Under the pieces are notes generated by a model. That model was not told the origin of the DNA, made no database searches, and saw nothing but the letters and a program-made list of their open reading frames with translations. The position numbers and the translations under genes are program-made. A stretch of 64,000 bases of DNA from JBBIQS01 sp037442205. GTDB taxonomy: Bacteria > Myxococcota > Myxococcia > Myxococcales > UBA5297. This document shows, in pieces, positions 50,417 through 61,568 of this stretch (position 1 is the stretch's first letter; each line of letters begins with the position of its first letter). The stretch lies in contig JBBIQS010000047.1 of assembly GCA_037442205.1 (NCBI GenBank), positions 1 to 64,000 of the forward strand, given 5' to 3'.

Positions 50417-52188
50417 GGCTCGATGAACCCGGCCAGCGAGCTGGCCCGCTCGCCCAACGGCGGAGGGATGCTCGGGTCGACCCGGACTTCGACCAGGCAC
50501 GGCTTGGCCAGCTCGAGGGCCTCGCGCATTACCGACTGCAGCTGGCCGGGTTGATCGACGACCCAGGCCTGCAGCCCCATGGCCCTGGCGATGCCCGCCA
50601 CGTCGAGAGGGTGGCGGAAGCGGGCAGCCTCCAGGGGACGGCCGCTCAGCTGGGCGCTGCAGTGCCAGGTGATCGAGTGCATGTGGTTGGTCTCGACCAG
50701 CCACACCACCGGGACGTCGAAGGCCCGGGCGGTGAGCAGCTCGTTGCCGTTCATCTCGAAGCAGCCGTCGCCGACGATGGCCACCACCGGGCGGCCGGGA
50801 TGCGCCAGCGCCGCGCCGATCGGCGCCACCATCCCGTGTCCCATGGAGGCGAAGTTGAGGTTGATGAAGAACCGCTGCCGGGCGCGGATGCACAGGTCGT
50901 GGAGGTTGAAGAGCATGTGCCCGCCGATGTCCGAGAAGATCAGGGCGTCGGGGGGCAGGACCTTCTCCAGGTCGCAGCGCCAGCGCTGGGGCGCCAGCGG
51001 GGCCTTGGCCGACTGGCGCTCGGTCGGACTCTGATACCGCTCGTGCCCCCGCGGCAGCGGAGGCCGCTCCGGCCAGCGGGAGCGCGGCCGCGCCCCTTCG
51101 CGGATCAGTCGATGGGCGTGGTAGACGGTCTCGATGAGGATGGTCTGGGCGTCGCCCTGCAGCGGGATGTCCACCGGGTAGTTGCGGCCGATTCGGTCGG
51201 CGTCGATGTCCAGGTGGATGAAGCTGCGGGTGGGGCGCAGCCGCGGATCCCAGTTGGAAGTCGTGCCCTCGTTCAACGACGCGCCGATGGTCATCAGCAC
51301 GTCGGGGGGATCGCCCAGCAGCGCGTCGCGGGCGTGGCGGTGGCCGGCGGTCCCGAGCACCCCGAGCGACAGCGGATGGTCCTCGGGAAAGATCCCCTTG
51401 CCGCGCGGAGTGGTGGCCACCCGAGCTGGCAGCAGCTCGGCCAGGGCCAGCAGGTGTTCCTCGCCCCCGGAGATCGCCACTCCGGAGCCGGCCAGCAACA
51501 CCGGGTGCTCGGCCTGCAGCAGGGTCTCGGTGGCGCGCCGGACGGCCGCCCGGTCGAAGGTCGCGGTGCGCGGGCGGTAGGTGGCGGGGTCGAACCAGGT
51601 CTCCTCGACCTTCTTCTCCCACAGGTCGACCGGGATGTTGAGGTGAACCGGCCCGGGCCGGCCGGTGAGCGCCTGGCGCAGGGCGCGGCGCAGGTGCATC
51701 CCCAGGCTGTCGGCGGTGGGGACCATCGCCGAGTACTTGGTCACCGGGCGGAACATGGCCACGATGTCGATGTCCTCGCGCGAGGCCTCCTGGGCGGCGC
51801 CTTTCCCCAGGGCGTGCACCGCCGGCTGGCCGGTCAGGACCAGCACCGGGACCCCGTCGGCGAAGGAGCAGGCGACCCCGGTGAGCAGGTTCGTCGAGCC
51901 GGGGCCGGCGGTCCCGGCGCACACCGCCAGCTTTCGGCTCGAGCGCGCCCAGCCGTCGGCCATGAAGGAGGCTCCGCCCTCGTGCCGCGAGACCACCAGC
52001 TGCAGCTCCGGGTCGAGCTCGACGGCGTCGAAGAACGGGTAGAGCAGGCCACCGGGGATGCCGAAGACGACGCGCACGCCCTCCGCCTTGAGGTACCTCA
52101 AGACGACGTCCACCGCGCGCGGGACAGACTGGCGGCTCGCGGCCGGAGGCGATGCCGAGACCTCGTGGAGCTTGCGCATACCGGTCAT
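50413..52188 (-). CDS. ThDP-dependent acetolactate-synthase-like enzyme
   Basis: A 591-residue thiamine-diphosphate enzyme with all three domains. The N-terminal part has the catalytic Glu in SRHEGGASFMADGWAR, and VFGIPGGLLYPFFDA. The C-terminal cofactor motif is VGDGCFEMNGNE with HSITWHCSAQ following. It could be an acetolactate synthase, or a related carboligase or decarboxylase; no regulatory small subunit gene is nearby, which argues against a standard IlvB. The start overlaps the stop of the sensor kinase gene, and the stop overlaps the start of the citrate-synthase-like gene. Confidence 0.8.
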   Translation of the reverse strand: MTGMRKLHEVSASPPAASRQSVPRAVDVVLRYLKAEGVRVVFGIPGGLLYPFFDAVELDPELQLVVSRHEGGASFMADGWARSSRKLAVCAGTAGPGSTNLLTGVACSFADGVPVLVLTGQPAVHALGKGAAQEASREDIDIVAMFRPVTKYSAMVPTADSLGMHLRRALRQALTGRPGPVHLNIPVDLWEKKVEETWFDPATYRPRTATFDRAAVRRATETLLQAEHPVLLAGSGVAISGGEEHLLALAELLPARVATTPRGKGIFPEDHPLSLGVLGTAGHRHARDALLGDPPDVLMTIGASLNEGTTSNWDPRLRPTRSFIHLDIDADRIGRNYPVDIPLQGDAQTILIETVYHAHRLIREGARPRSRWPERPPLPRGHERYQSPTERQSAKAPLAPQRWRCDLEKVLPPDALIFSDIGGHMLFNLHDLCIRARQRFFINLNFASMGHGMVAPIGAALAHPGRPVVAIVGDGCFEMNGNELLTARAFDVPVVWLVETNHMHSITWHCSAQLSGRPLEAARFRHPLDVAGIARAMGLQAWVVDQPGQLQSVMREALELAKPCLVEVRVDPSIPPPLGERASSLAGFIEP

Positions 52189-53906
52189 GGCGTCGCCCTT
52201 CGGATGAAGACCACGCCCTGAAGCGGATCGCGACTCTCGGGCCGGTCGGGGCGGCCCTTGAACGGCTCAGCGGACTGAGGAGACGGGCGGATCGGGAGGT
52301 GGGCCCAGAAGGTGGTGCCGACGTTCGGCTTGGACATCACCTCCAACTTGCCGCCGATCTGCGCCAGCAGCTGGACCACCACCGACAGTCCCAGCCCGGA
52401 GCTGTTCGGGGCGCGCAGCTCGGCCTCCGAGCCGCCCGGGACGAAGACCCGCTCAATCTTCTCTTGATCGATTCCCCGCCCGGTGTCGGAGACCTTGATG
52501 ATCAGGTAGCCGGGCGAGCCGCTGACCTCGACCAGGATGCTGCCGTGCTCTGTGTACTTGGCGGCATTGGTCAGCAGGTTGTCGACGACCCGGTCGAGGA
52601 GGACCTCGTCGATTTCGATCGCGTCGGGGGCCTCGCGGGTGGAGAAGGTGCTGGTGCGGATGTCGCGGCGGTAGCAGAGAGCGTTGAGTCGCTGGCGCAG
52701 CCGCTCGACCAGCGGCGACACCTCGATCGTCCGCGCGGTCAGCTGGAGCGCCTGGCTCTCGGCGCTCAGCGAATCCAGCAGCCGGTTGAGGAGCTTGGTC
52801 ATCTGGGACGAGGCGTTCACCATCTCCTGCAGCAGGGAAGAGCGGTCGCGCTCGCTGGGGCCCTTCCTCTCCAGGAGCCGGTCGGTGGAGAGGCTGAGCA
52901 CGGTCAGCGGTCCGCGCAGGTCGTGGGACAGAGCGCGCAGAGCCCGGATCCGCTGTTCCTCGAGCGAGCGCATCTGATCAATGACCTTCTGCTGCCTCTC
53001 GGAGCGCTCGGTCACCTGGTCTTCGAGCAGGCGGGACCAGTTGCGCTGCCGTTGCTGGAAGGCGAGCAGCTCGCGGCGCGCCTCGGCCTCCTGCCGGGTC
53101 AGCTCGACCATCCCCTCCTGGATCTCGTGGGCCATCTGCCGGTTGGCCAGGCTGGCGCGCCGCCACTCGGCACCCATCCCGACCAGCAGGCCCAGGAGCG
53201 GAAGCGTTCCCCACAGCGTGGGGTCGTTGACGCTCACCCCCAGCATTCCGGCCGCGGCGGCCGCGGCCAGCCCGGCCGCCAGCCCGACCGCCGCCAGCAG
53301 CCAGCGGGTCGGCTCGACCAGGTTGAACAGGTACTCGCAGCACTCGTCCCCGCGGGCGATGCAGCGCGGATGGTCCACCCGCAGCGGGGGCAGCCCCCAG
53401 AGCGTGGCCATCGCCGCGATCTGGGCCTGGCGCGGCAGGCACATCAGGTGGCTTTCCCTGCGCGAGCCGAAGTAGCGGATCGAGTAGCGGCTCCCCTGGC
53501 GGCGGGCCTCGAAACGGCCGATCCGCGTCAGCACCCCGGTCATGATCCGATTGCAGCCAAGCTCGTAGGCGGCCCAGGGGGTGGTGGCGCGGGCGATCAG
53601 CAGCAGCGGGCCGTAGGAGGCGCGGTACTGGTGGGCGCAGGCGGCGGCGAAGCTGGCATCGTCGGGGAAGAAGCTGCGGGCCTCCGCCAGGAAGCGCTCG
53701 GCCTGGGCGAGCGAGATCCAGCGAGATCGAGAGCTCCCGTCGAAATCGCCGGGGAGCAGGTCCGCCGCCCGCGCCGCCCGTTCCAGCGCGGCCATTCCCT
53801 GGGTCTCCCGCAGGAAGGCGGCCAGCGACTGGAAGATGCAGACATTCAGGTCGTCGCCGGCACTCGTGGTAGCAGCGGGCAAGCCCGCACGACATTTCGG
53901 GTCCAT
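52185..53906 (-). CDS. Sensor histidine kinase with V4R/DUF2378-like input domain
   Basis: A 573-residue kinase. The N-terminal 200 residues contain a probable ligand-binding domain ending RCIARGDECCEYLFN, as at the end of V4R or DUF2378 domains. Two membrane helices (about 205-255), a coiled coil, HisKA with ALSHDLRGPL, and an HATPase (NLLTNAAKY, DTGRGID, SSGLGLSVV) follow. It is the first gene of the leftward unit and is coupled by ATGA to the ThDP-enzyme gene. No response regulator lies alongside. It is an unusual arrangement for a sensor kinase to be coupled directly to metabolic genes. Confidence 0.82.
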   Translation of the reverse strand: MDPKCRAGLPAATTSAGDDLNVCIFQSLAAFLRETQGMAALERAARAADLLPGDFDGSSRSRWISLAQAERFLAEARSFFPDDASFAAACAHQYRASYGPLLLIARATTPWAAYELGCNRIMTGVLTRIGRFEARRQGSRYSIRYFGSRRESHLMCLPRQAQIAAMATLWGLPPLRVDHPRCIARGDECCEYLFNLVEPTRWLLAAVGLAAGLAAAAAAGMLGVSVNDPTLWGTLPLLGLLVGMGAEWRRASLANRQMAHEIQEGMVELTRQEAEARRELLAFQQRQRNWSRLLEDQVTERSERQQKVIDQMRSLEEQRIRALRALSHDLRGPLTVLSLSTDRLLERKGPSERDRSSLLQEMVNASSQMTKLLNRLLDSLSAESQALQLTARTIEVSPLVERLRQRLNALCYRRDIRTSTFSTREAPDAIEIDEVLLDRVVDNLLTNAAKYTEHGSILVEVSGSPGYLIIKVSDTGRGIDQEKIERVFVPGGSEAELRAPNSSGLGLSVVVQLLAQIGGKLEVMSKPNVGTTFWAHLPIRPSPQSAEPFKGRPDRPESRDPLQGVVFIRRATP

Positions 53907-54138
53907 CGGTCTCCTCCCAAGCCCGAGGGTGCCAAGTCGCGACTGTCGGCAAGTGTGTAGTGTTCAGCAGCGAAAAGGCAAGCAAGGCCGGTTGCGAATG
54001 ATGGGTGAATGTGTTTCGCAGCTGACAGTGCCGGCTTTCCGGGGGAGCGTGCCTCGAGCGCCGATTCCTCGCTGCCGCAGATCCCCACTGAGCCGGCAGT
54101 GGGTCCGCGGAGACGGCTACTCCAGGCCCTCCAGGCGC

Positions 54139-55476
54139 TCAGAACCGCAGGTAGACGCCGGCCGAGGCGTTGACGCCCCAGAGGAAGGCGTCGTCGACCA
54201 CCCTGAAGTCGATGCCGGAGAAAGGCAGCACGCTGTCGGTCGCCTCCCGCGCTCGCACTCCGATGCGCCCGGTGAGCCCGACCCACTCGGAGACCGGCAG
54301 GTTGACCCCCGCCGACAGGTCGCCCTGTACCGTCTGCGCCCGCACGTTGGCGTCGGAAGTGGCTCCCTGGGTCGCGGTCAGGAACAGCCGGGTGGTGCCC
54401 ACTCCCGCAGAGCCGAAGAGATCGAAGCCGTCGAAGCGGAACAGCCGGCGCACCCCCAGGGTCAGCCCCAGCTCCCAGGTCGAGAGCCACTCACTCGACT
54501 CCAGCGTCGAGTCCTCGGGATAGGTGCGCATGTAGCCGGCCGCCAGCTCGCCGGTCAGCTGCCAGCTCTCGTTGAGCTGCACCGCCCCCAACACCATCCC
54601 GCCGATCGGCGCCCGGTTGCGGAAGGCGTGGCCGGCGGCGTCCGGCCCCACCATCCGGTTGAAGGAGAGCAGCTGCTGGTAGTTGGCGGAGAGCCAGAAG
54701 CGCTTCGGCTCGCGCACCTGGACCTTGACCGTCTCTTCGAGGTTGGCGCGGCCGTCGCTGACCGTGACCCCGAACAGGTACTCGCCGACCTCGGCCGGAG
54801 TGAAGTTGGCCACCCTCTTCTCGGCGTTCTCCAGCAGCGCCGGCGGGCCCTCGATCTGCCGCCAGCGGACCCGCAGCGGGTCGCCGTCCGGGTCGTAGCA
54901 GCGGCTGGCATCGAGCGAGGTGGGGTCGCCGCGTTGGCTGGTCAGCGACCGCGCGACCGCCAGGCGGGGAGGCTGGTTCTTGGTCGAGGCCTGGGGGCCG
55001 ATCAGATCGGTGACGGTGGCCTTGGTGAAGTCGACCAGCTGGTTGGCGTCCACGCTCACCGTCCGGCTCAGGCGGGCGTCGACCTTGGCGGTGCGGGCGT
55101 CGAGCAGCTGCAGCGTCAGGACGTAGACCCCCTCGACCCGCCCCAGCTGCCCGGTGAGGAGCTTGTCCACCCCCATCGCCCCCATCAGCGGCGCCAGGCA
55201 GCTCTCCTCGCTGCAACCGGCGAGCTGCTTCTGCCGGTCGAAGTCGAGCAAGCTCGAGAGCTCCCGCCGGCTCACCGCCCGGATGCTGTCGTAGCGCCCC
55301 AGCTCGGCGGCGATCACCGCGCTCAGGTTCTGGGCCACCTCCGCCGAGGCCCCGACCGGCGTCAGCTCGAGCGTCATCACCGAGGTGACCTTGCGCCGCG
55401 CCGGCGTGCTCTCTTCGGCAGCTGAAGGCCCCGCGGCAAGAGCGAGGGCAAGGCAGGCCAGAAGGCGGGAGGCCAT
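54139..55476 (-). CDS. Exported protein with TolB/CsgG-like, PKD-like and beta-barrel parts
   Basis: A 445-residue protein. Signal peptide MASRLLACLALALAAGPSAA. Residues about 30-160 resemble a TolB-N/CsgG-type domain (LELTPVGASAEVAQNLSAVI; AMGVDKLLTGQLGRVEG). A PKD/Ig-like domain follows (LDASRCYDPDGDPLRVRWRQ), then a C-terminal barrel of amphipathic strands (ELGLTLGVRRLFRF; WGVNASAGVYLRF ending in Phe). Probably an outer-membrane protein. ATG 55476 is chosen for the signal peptide; the frame extends upstream without one. Divergent from murJ. Confidence 0.65.
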   Translation of the reverse strand: MASRLLACLALALAAGPSAAEESTPARRKVTSVMTLELTPVGASAEVAQNLSAVIAAELGRYDSIRAVSRRELSSLLDFDRQKQLAGCSEESCLAPLMGAMGVDKLLTGQLGRVEGVYVLTLQLLDARTAKVDARLSRTVSVDANQLVDFTKATVTDLIGPQASTKNQPPRLAVARSLTSQRGDPTSLDASRCYDPDGDPLRVRWRQIEGPPALLENAEKRVANFTPAEVGEYLFGVTVSDGRANLEETVKVQVREPKRFWLSANYQQLLSFNRMVGPDAAGHAFRNRAPIGGMVLGAVQLNESWQLTGELAAGYMRTYPEDSTLESSEWLSTWELGLTLGVRRLFRFDGFDLFGSAGVGTTRLFLTATQGATSDANVRAQTVQGDLSAGVNLPVSEWVGLTGRIGVRAREATDSVLPFSGIDFRVVDDAFLWGVNASAGVYLRF

Positions 55477-55603
55477 GCGTTTCTCCGATCGCGCCGACAA
55501 TAGGCGAGCGTCTGGCAGCTCACAATGGCGGTTCTTCCACAGCCGCGCGCCCGCCGTGGTTGAATGGCGAGCCTTGCCTGTTCCCCAGGCGCGCGAAGAC
55601 GAC

Positions 55604-57291
<1,688 letters not shown>

Positions 57292-57295
<4 letters not shown>

Positions 57296-57948
57296 GTCTG
57301 CGAGTCATCGCCTTCGATCTGGATGGCACGCTGGTCGACTCCGAGCCGGGCATCGTCCGCTGCATGGAGAAGACCGCGGCGGCGATGCGCCTGCCCGAGG
57401 GAAGCGTCGAGCGATGGCGAGACCTGATCGGCATCCCGGTGGCGGAGCAGATGAAGCGGCTGCTGCCTCCGGAGCGCCACTCCGAGGTCGATCACGGGGT
57501 CGCGCTCTATCGCTCCTTCTACTTCGCGCTGCCGGTGGAGGAGATGGGCGCGCCATTCCCAGGCATCGCCGAGCTGCTCGAGTCGCTGCGCAGTAGGGTC
57601 GGGCTGGCGCTAGCGACCAGCAAGGGAAAGCGCGGCGTCGAGAAGCTGCTGCAGCATCTGCGGTGGGAGTCGCTGTTCCATCCGGTGATCACCCCGGAGG
57701 CGTTGGCGAGGCCGAAACCGGATCCCGAGTCGCTCAGGAGGATCCTCGGAGCCCACGGCGCCGGGCCGGAGGAGGCCCTCGCCGTCGGGGACAGCCGCTT
57801 TGACGTGGAGATGGCCAAAGCTGCCGGCGTCGAGGTTTGGGGCGTGAGCTGGGGTGTCCACAGAGCGGAGCAGCTCTTCGCCGCGGGGGCTGCGCGATGC
57901 CTGTCGTCGGTGAGCGAGCTGCGGGAGGCGCTCGAGCGCAGGCTCTAG
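57292..57948 (+). CDS. HAD-family phosphatase, phosphoglycolate-phosphatase-like
   Basis: A 218-residue HAD hydrolase: motif I FDLDGTLVDSEPGI, motif II LATSKGKR, motif III Lys in LARPKPDPESL, motif IV VGDSRFDVEMAKAAG. It reads as a Gph/pyrophosphatase PpaX type. GTG 57292 overlaps the murJ stop, so the two are translationally linked, though no direct functional link to peptidoglycan synthesis is known. The substrate is undefined. Confidence 0.82.
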
Positions 57949-58023
57949 CAGACGCCGCAAACTGCTCGCCAACGAGGCGGCAGCGGGAATAGAGATCCGC
58001 GACCCCTTCCCGGAGGAGCGCGG

Positions 58024-58989
58024 ATGAAAGCCATCGTCGTGCGGCAGTTCGGCGGGCCGGAAGTTCTCGAGGTCGAGGAAGTCGCCGTCCCCAAGCCCGG
58101 GCCCGGCCAAGTGCTGGTCAGAGTCGAGGCCGCCGGCGTCAACCCGGTCGAGACCTACGTGCGCTCGGGGACCTACGCCGGCCTGCCGGCGCTGCCGTAT
58201 ACGCCCGGCTCCGACGCCGGCGGCGTCGTGGAGGTGGTCGGCGAGGGAGTGAAGAAGGTCAAGCCGGGCGACCGGGTTTACACCGCCGGCTCGGTCAGCG
58301 GCACCTATGCCCAGAAGGCGGTCTGCCAGGAGGATCAGGTCTTCGCGCTGCCGGCGCACGTCAGCTTCGCCCAGGGCGCCGCGATCGGAATTCCATACGC
58401 CACTGCGTATCGCGCGCTCGTGCAGCGCGGCCAGGCGATGCCCGGCGAAGTGGTCCTGATCCACGGGGCCAGCGGCGCGGTCGGGCTGGCGGCTCTGCAA
58501 ATGGCCAAGGCGCTGGGCATCGAGGTGATCGGGACTGCCGGGTCCGAAGAGGGCCTCAAGCTGGTCCGAGAGCAGGGGGCCTCCCGCGTGCTCGACCACA
58601 ACGACCCGGAGCACTTCTCGCAGAGCCTCAAGCTGACCGCGGGCCGCGGAGTCGACGTGATCCTGGAGATGCTCGCCAATGTGAACCTGGGGCGGGACCT
58701 GACAGTGCTCGCCCCCTTCGGCCGGGTGATCGTCGTGGGAAGCCGCGGAAACGTTGAGCTCACTCCGCGCGAACTGATGAGCCGGGACGCCGACGTGCGC
58801 GGGATCCGGCTCACCAACGCCACCGCCAAGGAGCGGCTGGCGATCCACGCCGCGCTGGTGGCCGGCCTGGAGAACCGCTCGCTCCAGCCGATCGTCGCTC
58901 AGCAACTGCCCCTTTCCGAGGCGCCACGCGCGCACCGCGAGGTGATCGAGAGCCGGGCGCACGGGAAGATCGTCCTACTGCCCGGATAG
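58024..58989 (+). CDS. NADPH:quinone oxidoreductase, zeta-crystallin type
   Basis: A 321-residue zinc-free medium-chain dehydrogenase. The N-terminal MKAIVVRQFGGPEVLEV is the quinone-oxidoreductase start, then GVNPVETYVRSG, GSDAGGVVEVVGEGV, the nucleotide-binding loop HGASGAVGLAALQMA, and a C-terminal EAPRAHREVIESRAHGKIVL. It reduces quinones or enones with NADPH. GAGGAG lies near the ATG. It ends two bases before the convergent FG-GAP gene. Confidence 0.88.
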   Translation: MKAIVVRQFGGPEVLEVEEVAVPKPGPGQVLVRVEAAGVNPVETYVRSGTYAGLPALPYTPGSDAGGVVEVVGEGVKKVKPGDRVYTAGSVSGTYAQKAVCQEDQVFALPAHVSFAQGAAIGIPYATAYRALVQRGQAMPGEVVLIHGASGAVGLAALQMAKALGIEVIGTAGSEEGLKLVREQGASRVLDHNDPEHFSQSLKLTAGRGVDVILEMLANVNLGRDLTVLAPFGRVIVVGSRGNVELTPRELMSRDADVRGIRLTNATAKERLAIHAALVAGLENRSLQPIVAQQLPLSEAPRAHREVIESRAHGKIVLLPG

Positions 58990-58990
58990 C

Positions 58991-60139
58991 TCAGAACCAG
59001 CCTAGCTGCCGGGTGGCGAAGATCAGGTCGAGGGTGCCGTCCTGGTCGAGATCGGCCAGGGCCAGATCGCGGGGGTCGTGGGCAGTGGCATAGACCTTCT
59101 CCTCGTGGAAGGTGCCGTCGCCCTGGCCCAGCAGCACGCGCACCAGTCCCTCGCCAGCGATGCCGGTCACCAGGTCGAGCTTGCCGTCCGAGTTGACGTC
59201 GGCAGCCGCGGTGCTTCCGAGCGCGTGTTGGGAGAGCACAGGGGCGTCGAACGAGCCCCTCCCCAGCCCGCGGATGAAGCCCAGCTGTGGCGCGCTGCAG
59301 TAAGCGCGCTCAGCCATCGCCTCGCACGAGACCATCCCCGCCACCAGGTCGAGCTTGCCGTCGCCGTCGAAGTCGCCGGCCACCAGCGCCACCGGAGGCT
59401 GCGGCAGCCAGAGAGTCGCCGCGGCGTCGAGCCGTTCTTCGCCGTGGGCGAAGACCTCAATGCGCGCCGGCCTGCTCTGCAGTGCCAGGGCGATTTCCGC
59501 CATGCCATCGCCATCGAGGTCGCCGACCGCCATTCCGCCCAGCACGCCGGAGGAGGCGCTCAGGCGGCGGGCCTCAAAGCCCTCGCCTCGGTTGAAGCAG
59601 AGCCAGGCTCCGGTCTGCTCGAATCCGACCACCGCGTCCAGGCGTCCATCGGCATCGACGTCGGCCAGGACCAGACCGATGACCTTGTCGGTGCCCTGTC
59701 CGAGGGAGACCAGCAGAGGCGCCGGATTGAAGGTGCCATCGCCGCGGCCTGAGAAGATCGCCAGACCGGTCGAGGTTGCCACGGCCAGGTCGAGGCTTCC
59801 GTCCCCGACGAGGTCGCCGGCGCGGATCCTGGTGCCGCCCGACAGTTCGAGAATGCCGGAAGGTGCGAGCTCGCCCGCCGCTCCGGACGCGAGAAACACC
59901 TGCACGCCGCTGCTGCGCTCGACCGTCGCCACGTCCATTCGCCCGTCGCTATTGAAGTCGCCGGTGCAGACCGAGTCATCTCCCGCGGCGACCGCGCGGT
60001 ATCCGGCCACCCCGCCGCGACCGTCGCCGAACAGGATCTCCAGCGATTGCGAATAGGGGTTGTCGGGCCGCTGCGGGACGTCGCAGGCCAGCAGTCCGAG
60101 GGCGAGCAAGAGCAGGCGCTTGTGGCTCCGAGGCTTCAT
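58991..60139 (-). CDS. FG-GAP/VCBS-repeat lipoprotein
   Basis: A 382-residue lipoprotein (signal ends LLALGLLAC). It consists of six or seven FG-GAP units, each with a calcium-loop motif such as DFNSDGRMD, DVDADGRLD, DLDGDGMAE, DFDGDGKLD, DVNSDGKLD and DLDQDGTLD. It should fold as a seven-bladed, calcium-binding propeller on the cell surface. Function in adhesion or surface recognition is typical for the fold but is not shown here. Confidence 0.85.
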   Translation of the reverse strand: MKPRSHKRLLLLALGLLACDVPQRPDNPYSQSLEILFGDGRGGVAGYRAVAAGDDSVCTGDFNSDGRMDVATVERSSGVQVFLASGAAGELAPSGILELSGGTRIRAGDLVGDGSLDLAVATSTGLAIFSGRGDGTFNPAPLLVSLGQGTDKVIGLVLADVDADGRLDAVVGFEQTGAWLCFNRGEGFEARRLSASSGVLGGMAVGDLDGDGMAEIALALQSRPARIEVFAHGEERLDAAATLWLPQPPVALVAGDFDGDGKLDLVAGMVSCEAMAERAYCSAPQLGFIRGLGRGSFDAPVLSQHALGSTAAADVNSDGKLDLVTGIAGEGLVRVLLGQGDGTFHEEKVYATAHDPRDLALADLDQDGTLDLIFATRQLGWF

Positions 60140-60221
60140 TCAATGCCTTGGTTGCCGCGGCCGCGAAAAGCGATCCAAACCGTTCGACAGCGGCGAGCGT
60201 TTTCCGCTAAACCAGCGCCCC

Positions 60222-61043
60222 ATGCCTCGTCTTCCGGCGCTTGCTCTGGCTCTTGGGATGGTCCTCGGCTGCGCCGGGGCTCCTGTCCGGTCCGTGAAAG
60301 TCCAGGCAGCGCCTGAGGTTGCGCCGGAGCGCGCGCGGGCGGCCGACAGCTATCTCGATGACGGCCTGCCTCAGGCTGACCACCCGTGGTCCGCGGCGGA
60401 GTACGAAGCGGCGGTGCGGGCGCTGGAGCCGGTGGTCGCGCGCGATCCGTCGCAGCTTCCGCGCGTCGGCAGCCCGCGATCGGGGGCGGTCTTCGAGCGC
60501 TTCTGCGCCGTGGACAACCTGGCCTCGCTCGAGGATGCCTCGGTGCCGGCGGTGCGGCGCCTGCTCGCTGGCAGCGACTATCTCAAGGGCGCGCTCGGAC
60601 TGCTGCGCGTCTACTACAGGGCCACGGTGGCCACCGGCGGCTATCCCGCCGAGTTGGTCAACCTGATGGGGCTGTCGCTGCGGCTGTCGGCGCTGCTCGC
60701 CGAAGCCGGCAGCCAGGTGCCGCAGCCGCAGGACGAGGCGCACCTCGGCCAATACCACGAAGGCCGCGTCGAGCTGACCAACGGCTTCGGCCACCTCGCC
60801 GAGGGCTGCCTGCGCTCGGTCGCCGAGCGCGATCTCTACCCCGAGCCCGATCGGCTTCGGCTGACCGCATTCCTGCAGGCCGAGTTGCCGCGACTCTTCC
60901 CGTTCCTGCCGCCGCAGAGCCGCCAGCAGATCCCTGGCAGGATCAAGCGCCTGGCCGCCGACGAGCCTTCGCCTCCGCTGCGCAGCGCCCTGGAAGCGCT
61001 CTCCGCCAGCCTCGCGCGCCTGAATCCGGCTGGGCCGAGCTGA
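60222..61043 (+). CDS. Helical lipoprotein, unknown function
   Basis: A 273-residue lipoprotein with signal MPRLPALALALGMVLGC. The mature protein is helix-rich with charged and Leu-rich segments (WSAAEYEAAVRALEPVVA; KGALGLLRVYYRATVATGG; HLAEGCLRSVAERDLYPEPD) and shows no catalytic motif. It recalls TPR-like alpha-helical proteins but has no repeat spacing. It is divergent from the FG-GAP gene; the 82-base gap between the two starts holds both promoters. Confidence 0.65.
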   Translation: MPRLPALALALGMVLGCAGAPVRSVKVQAAPEVAPERARAADSYLDDGLPQADHPWSAAEYEAAVRALEPVVARDPSQLPRVGSPRSGAVFERFCAVDNLASLEDASVPAVRRLLAGSDYLKGALGLLRVYYRATVATGGYPAELVNLMGLSLRLSALLAEAGSQVPQPQDEAHLGQYHEGRVELTNGFGHLAEGCLRSVAERDLYPEPDRLRLTAFLQAELPRLFPFLPPQSRQQIPGRIKRLAADEPSPPLRSALEALSASLARLNPAGPS

Positions 61044-61052
61044 CGCGGTCGC

Positions 61053-61568
61053 TCAGTCCGCCAGCGCGGCAGCGAAGCGCGCCGACACGCGACCCGAACC
61101 CCCGAGGTCGATCTCCAGAGTCCCGGAAACGCCGTCGCCCGGTCCGGTGCCGTCGAAATGCAGCAGCAGCGAGCCCTTGCCTGGCGAGGCGACAAAGCTG
61201 CCGTCCTCCCAGCGGCGCAGCGTTTCCTGCTCCTCGACCGCCGAACCGTCTCCCGCGGCGATGGAGCGCACCTGGATCGCTGAGCCGATCGCCTGCGCCA
61301 GATCCAGGGTGACGTCGGAGTCGGGGAGGTGCGGCAGCCTCAGCTCGAGGCTGCGGCCCAGCGGCAGGCCCTCCCGCCCGACCTTGGCGCTCTCGAGGAT
61401 CTGGAGCCGAAACGGGCCTGCCCCGTGGACCGTCGCCGAGGCAGTGAAGTTGAAATCCACCGCTCCACTCGGCGGCGTCACTGCGCCGTCGACCAGGGCC
61501 GAGCCATCCGAGGGTCCCGAGCACCCGAGGACAAAGAGCCCGAAGAGGATGAGCTGGAGGCGCTTCAT
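61053..61568 (-). CDS. Small lipoprotein, beta-rich
   Basis: A 171-residue lipoprotein (signal MKRLQLILFGLFVLGC). The mature part is a strand-rich domain (FRLQILESAKVG; SDVTLDLAQAIGSAIQVRSI; GVSGTLEIDLGGSGRVSARF) without Cys, perhaps a beta sandwich. The start overlaps the stop of the upstream barrel gene (ATGA), so the two form an operon. No family recognised. Confidence 0.65.
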   Translation of the reverse strand: MKRLQLILFGLFVLGCSGPSDGSALVDGAVTPPSGAVDFNFTASATVHGAGPFRLQILESAKVGREGLPLGRSLELRLPHLPDSDVTLDLAQAIGSAIQVRSIAAGDGSAVEEQETLRRWEDGSFVASPGKGSLLLHFDGTGPGDGVSGTLEIDLGGSGRVSARFAAALAD

